Source: Rosellinia necatrix (taxonomy: Eukaryota > Ascomycota > Sordariomycetes > Xylariales > Xylariaceae). Taken from it: a stretch of DNA of 64,000 bases. The position numbers and the translations under genes are program-made. The DNA lies in contig JAGYVD010000006.1 in the NCBI GenBank assembly GCA_021209875.1, positions 496,001 to 560,000 on the forward strand, given 5' to 3'. The notes under the pieces were generated by a model. It searched no databases and was not told the origin of the DNA. It saw only the letters and a program-made list of their open reading frames with translations. Below, piece by piece: positions 63,869 to 64,000 of the stretch; positions within the stretch are counted from its first letter, which is position 1; each line of letters opens with the position of its first letter.

Positions 63869-64000
63869 TAATTTATTAAAAAAAAATAAATTAAAGCTAT
63901 ATATAAACGGTTTAAAAATATTTTTTAACCGGCTAATATATTAACTTTTAATATTATTTTATGTTTATTTATTAGGCTATGCTAAGTTTTTTTAAACTTA
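63869..64000. other. Flank of T-family copy, unassigned
   Basis: Mutated DNA to the end of the window; nothing recognised. Confidence 0.4.

Noticed and set aside
1..64000. Mitochondrial origin because of high A+T
   Set aside because: No mitochondrial genes, and paired LTR elements with transition-only divergence fit nuclear RIP instead.
1..64000. CRISPR array or bacterial operon
   Set aside because: No regularly spaced identical repeats, no ribosome-binding sites or operon-like coding; the sequence is eukaryotic repeat DNA.

Overview
This window is a gene-free, extremely A+T-rich block. No intact protein-coding gene, rRNA or tRNA is supported anywhere in it. It is a graveyard of LTR retrotransposons that have suffered massive C-to-T and G-to-A transitions on both strands. 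Aligned repeat copies differ almost only by these transitions, which is the signature of repeat-induced point mutation (RIP). Together with Ty3/gypsy elements and GC-normal islands where single LTRs escaped mutation, this points to an AT-rich heterochromatic isochore (dispersed, subtelomeric or pericentromeric) of a filamentous ascomycete. The phylum-level call is an inference; the species cannot be told.

Layout. 1-1518: end of an element with LTR family M. 3996-10583: a complete Ty3/gypsy element (family B, 243-bp LTRs, 5-bp target duplication) with gag zinc knuckle, reverse transcriptase, RNase H and integrase remnants on the plus strand. 13706-13955: an intact solo M LTR. 15541-15692: a GC island with hairpins. 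About 15.7-25.2 kb: unrecognised mutated DNA. 25.5-36.1 kb: repeat X, split by a block that carries a complete 7.4-kb LTR element (family T1, 27674-35041, target duplication TAAGT). 36367-43917: a related complete element (family T2, target duplication ATATT), itself carrying a solo M LTR. 43923-45428: second copy of the M-LTR element end. 45434-45888: T-family fragment. 45889-46135 and 47223-47425: GC-rich islands, the second a solo LTR with its own target duplication. 50.4-52.3 kb: degenerate AAATTTGC-type repeats and a 220-bp direct repeat. 52435-55150: second copy of X with a 66-bp unmutated insertion. 55150-57160: fragment of family B pol. 57403-57574: GC island with two hairpins. 57600-58278: family B leader and LTR on the minus strand, with a second B LTR inserted into the first. 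61000-63868: T-family copy on the minus strand.

How it fits together. The nesting gives a relative order: repeat X and the M-LTR element are older than T1 and T2; T2 is older than the M solo LTR inside it. Solo LTRs and very short inserts are almost unmutated, while long internal regions are saturated. In complete elements mutation is heavy on the inner side of each LTR and fades toward the outer edge, which is the most striking regularity of the window. The T family (about 7 kb inside) shows no recognisable pol domain, unlike family B, whose pol is readable despite RIP.
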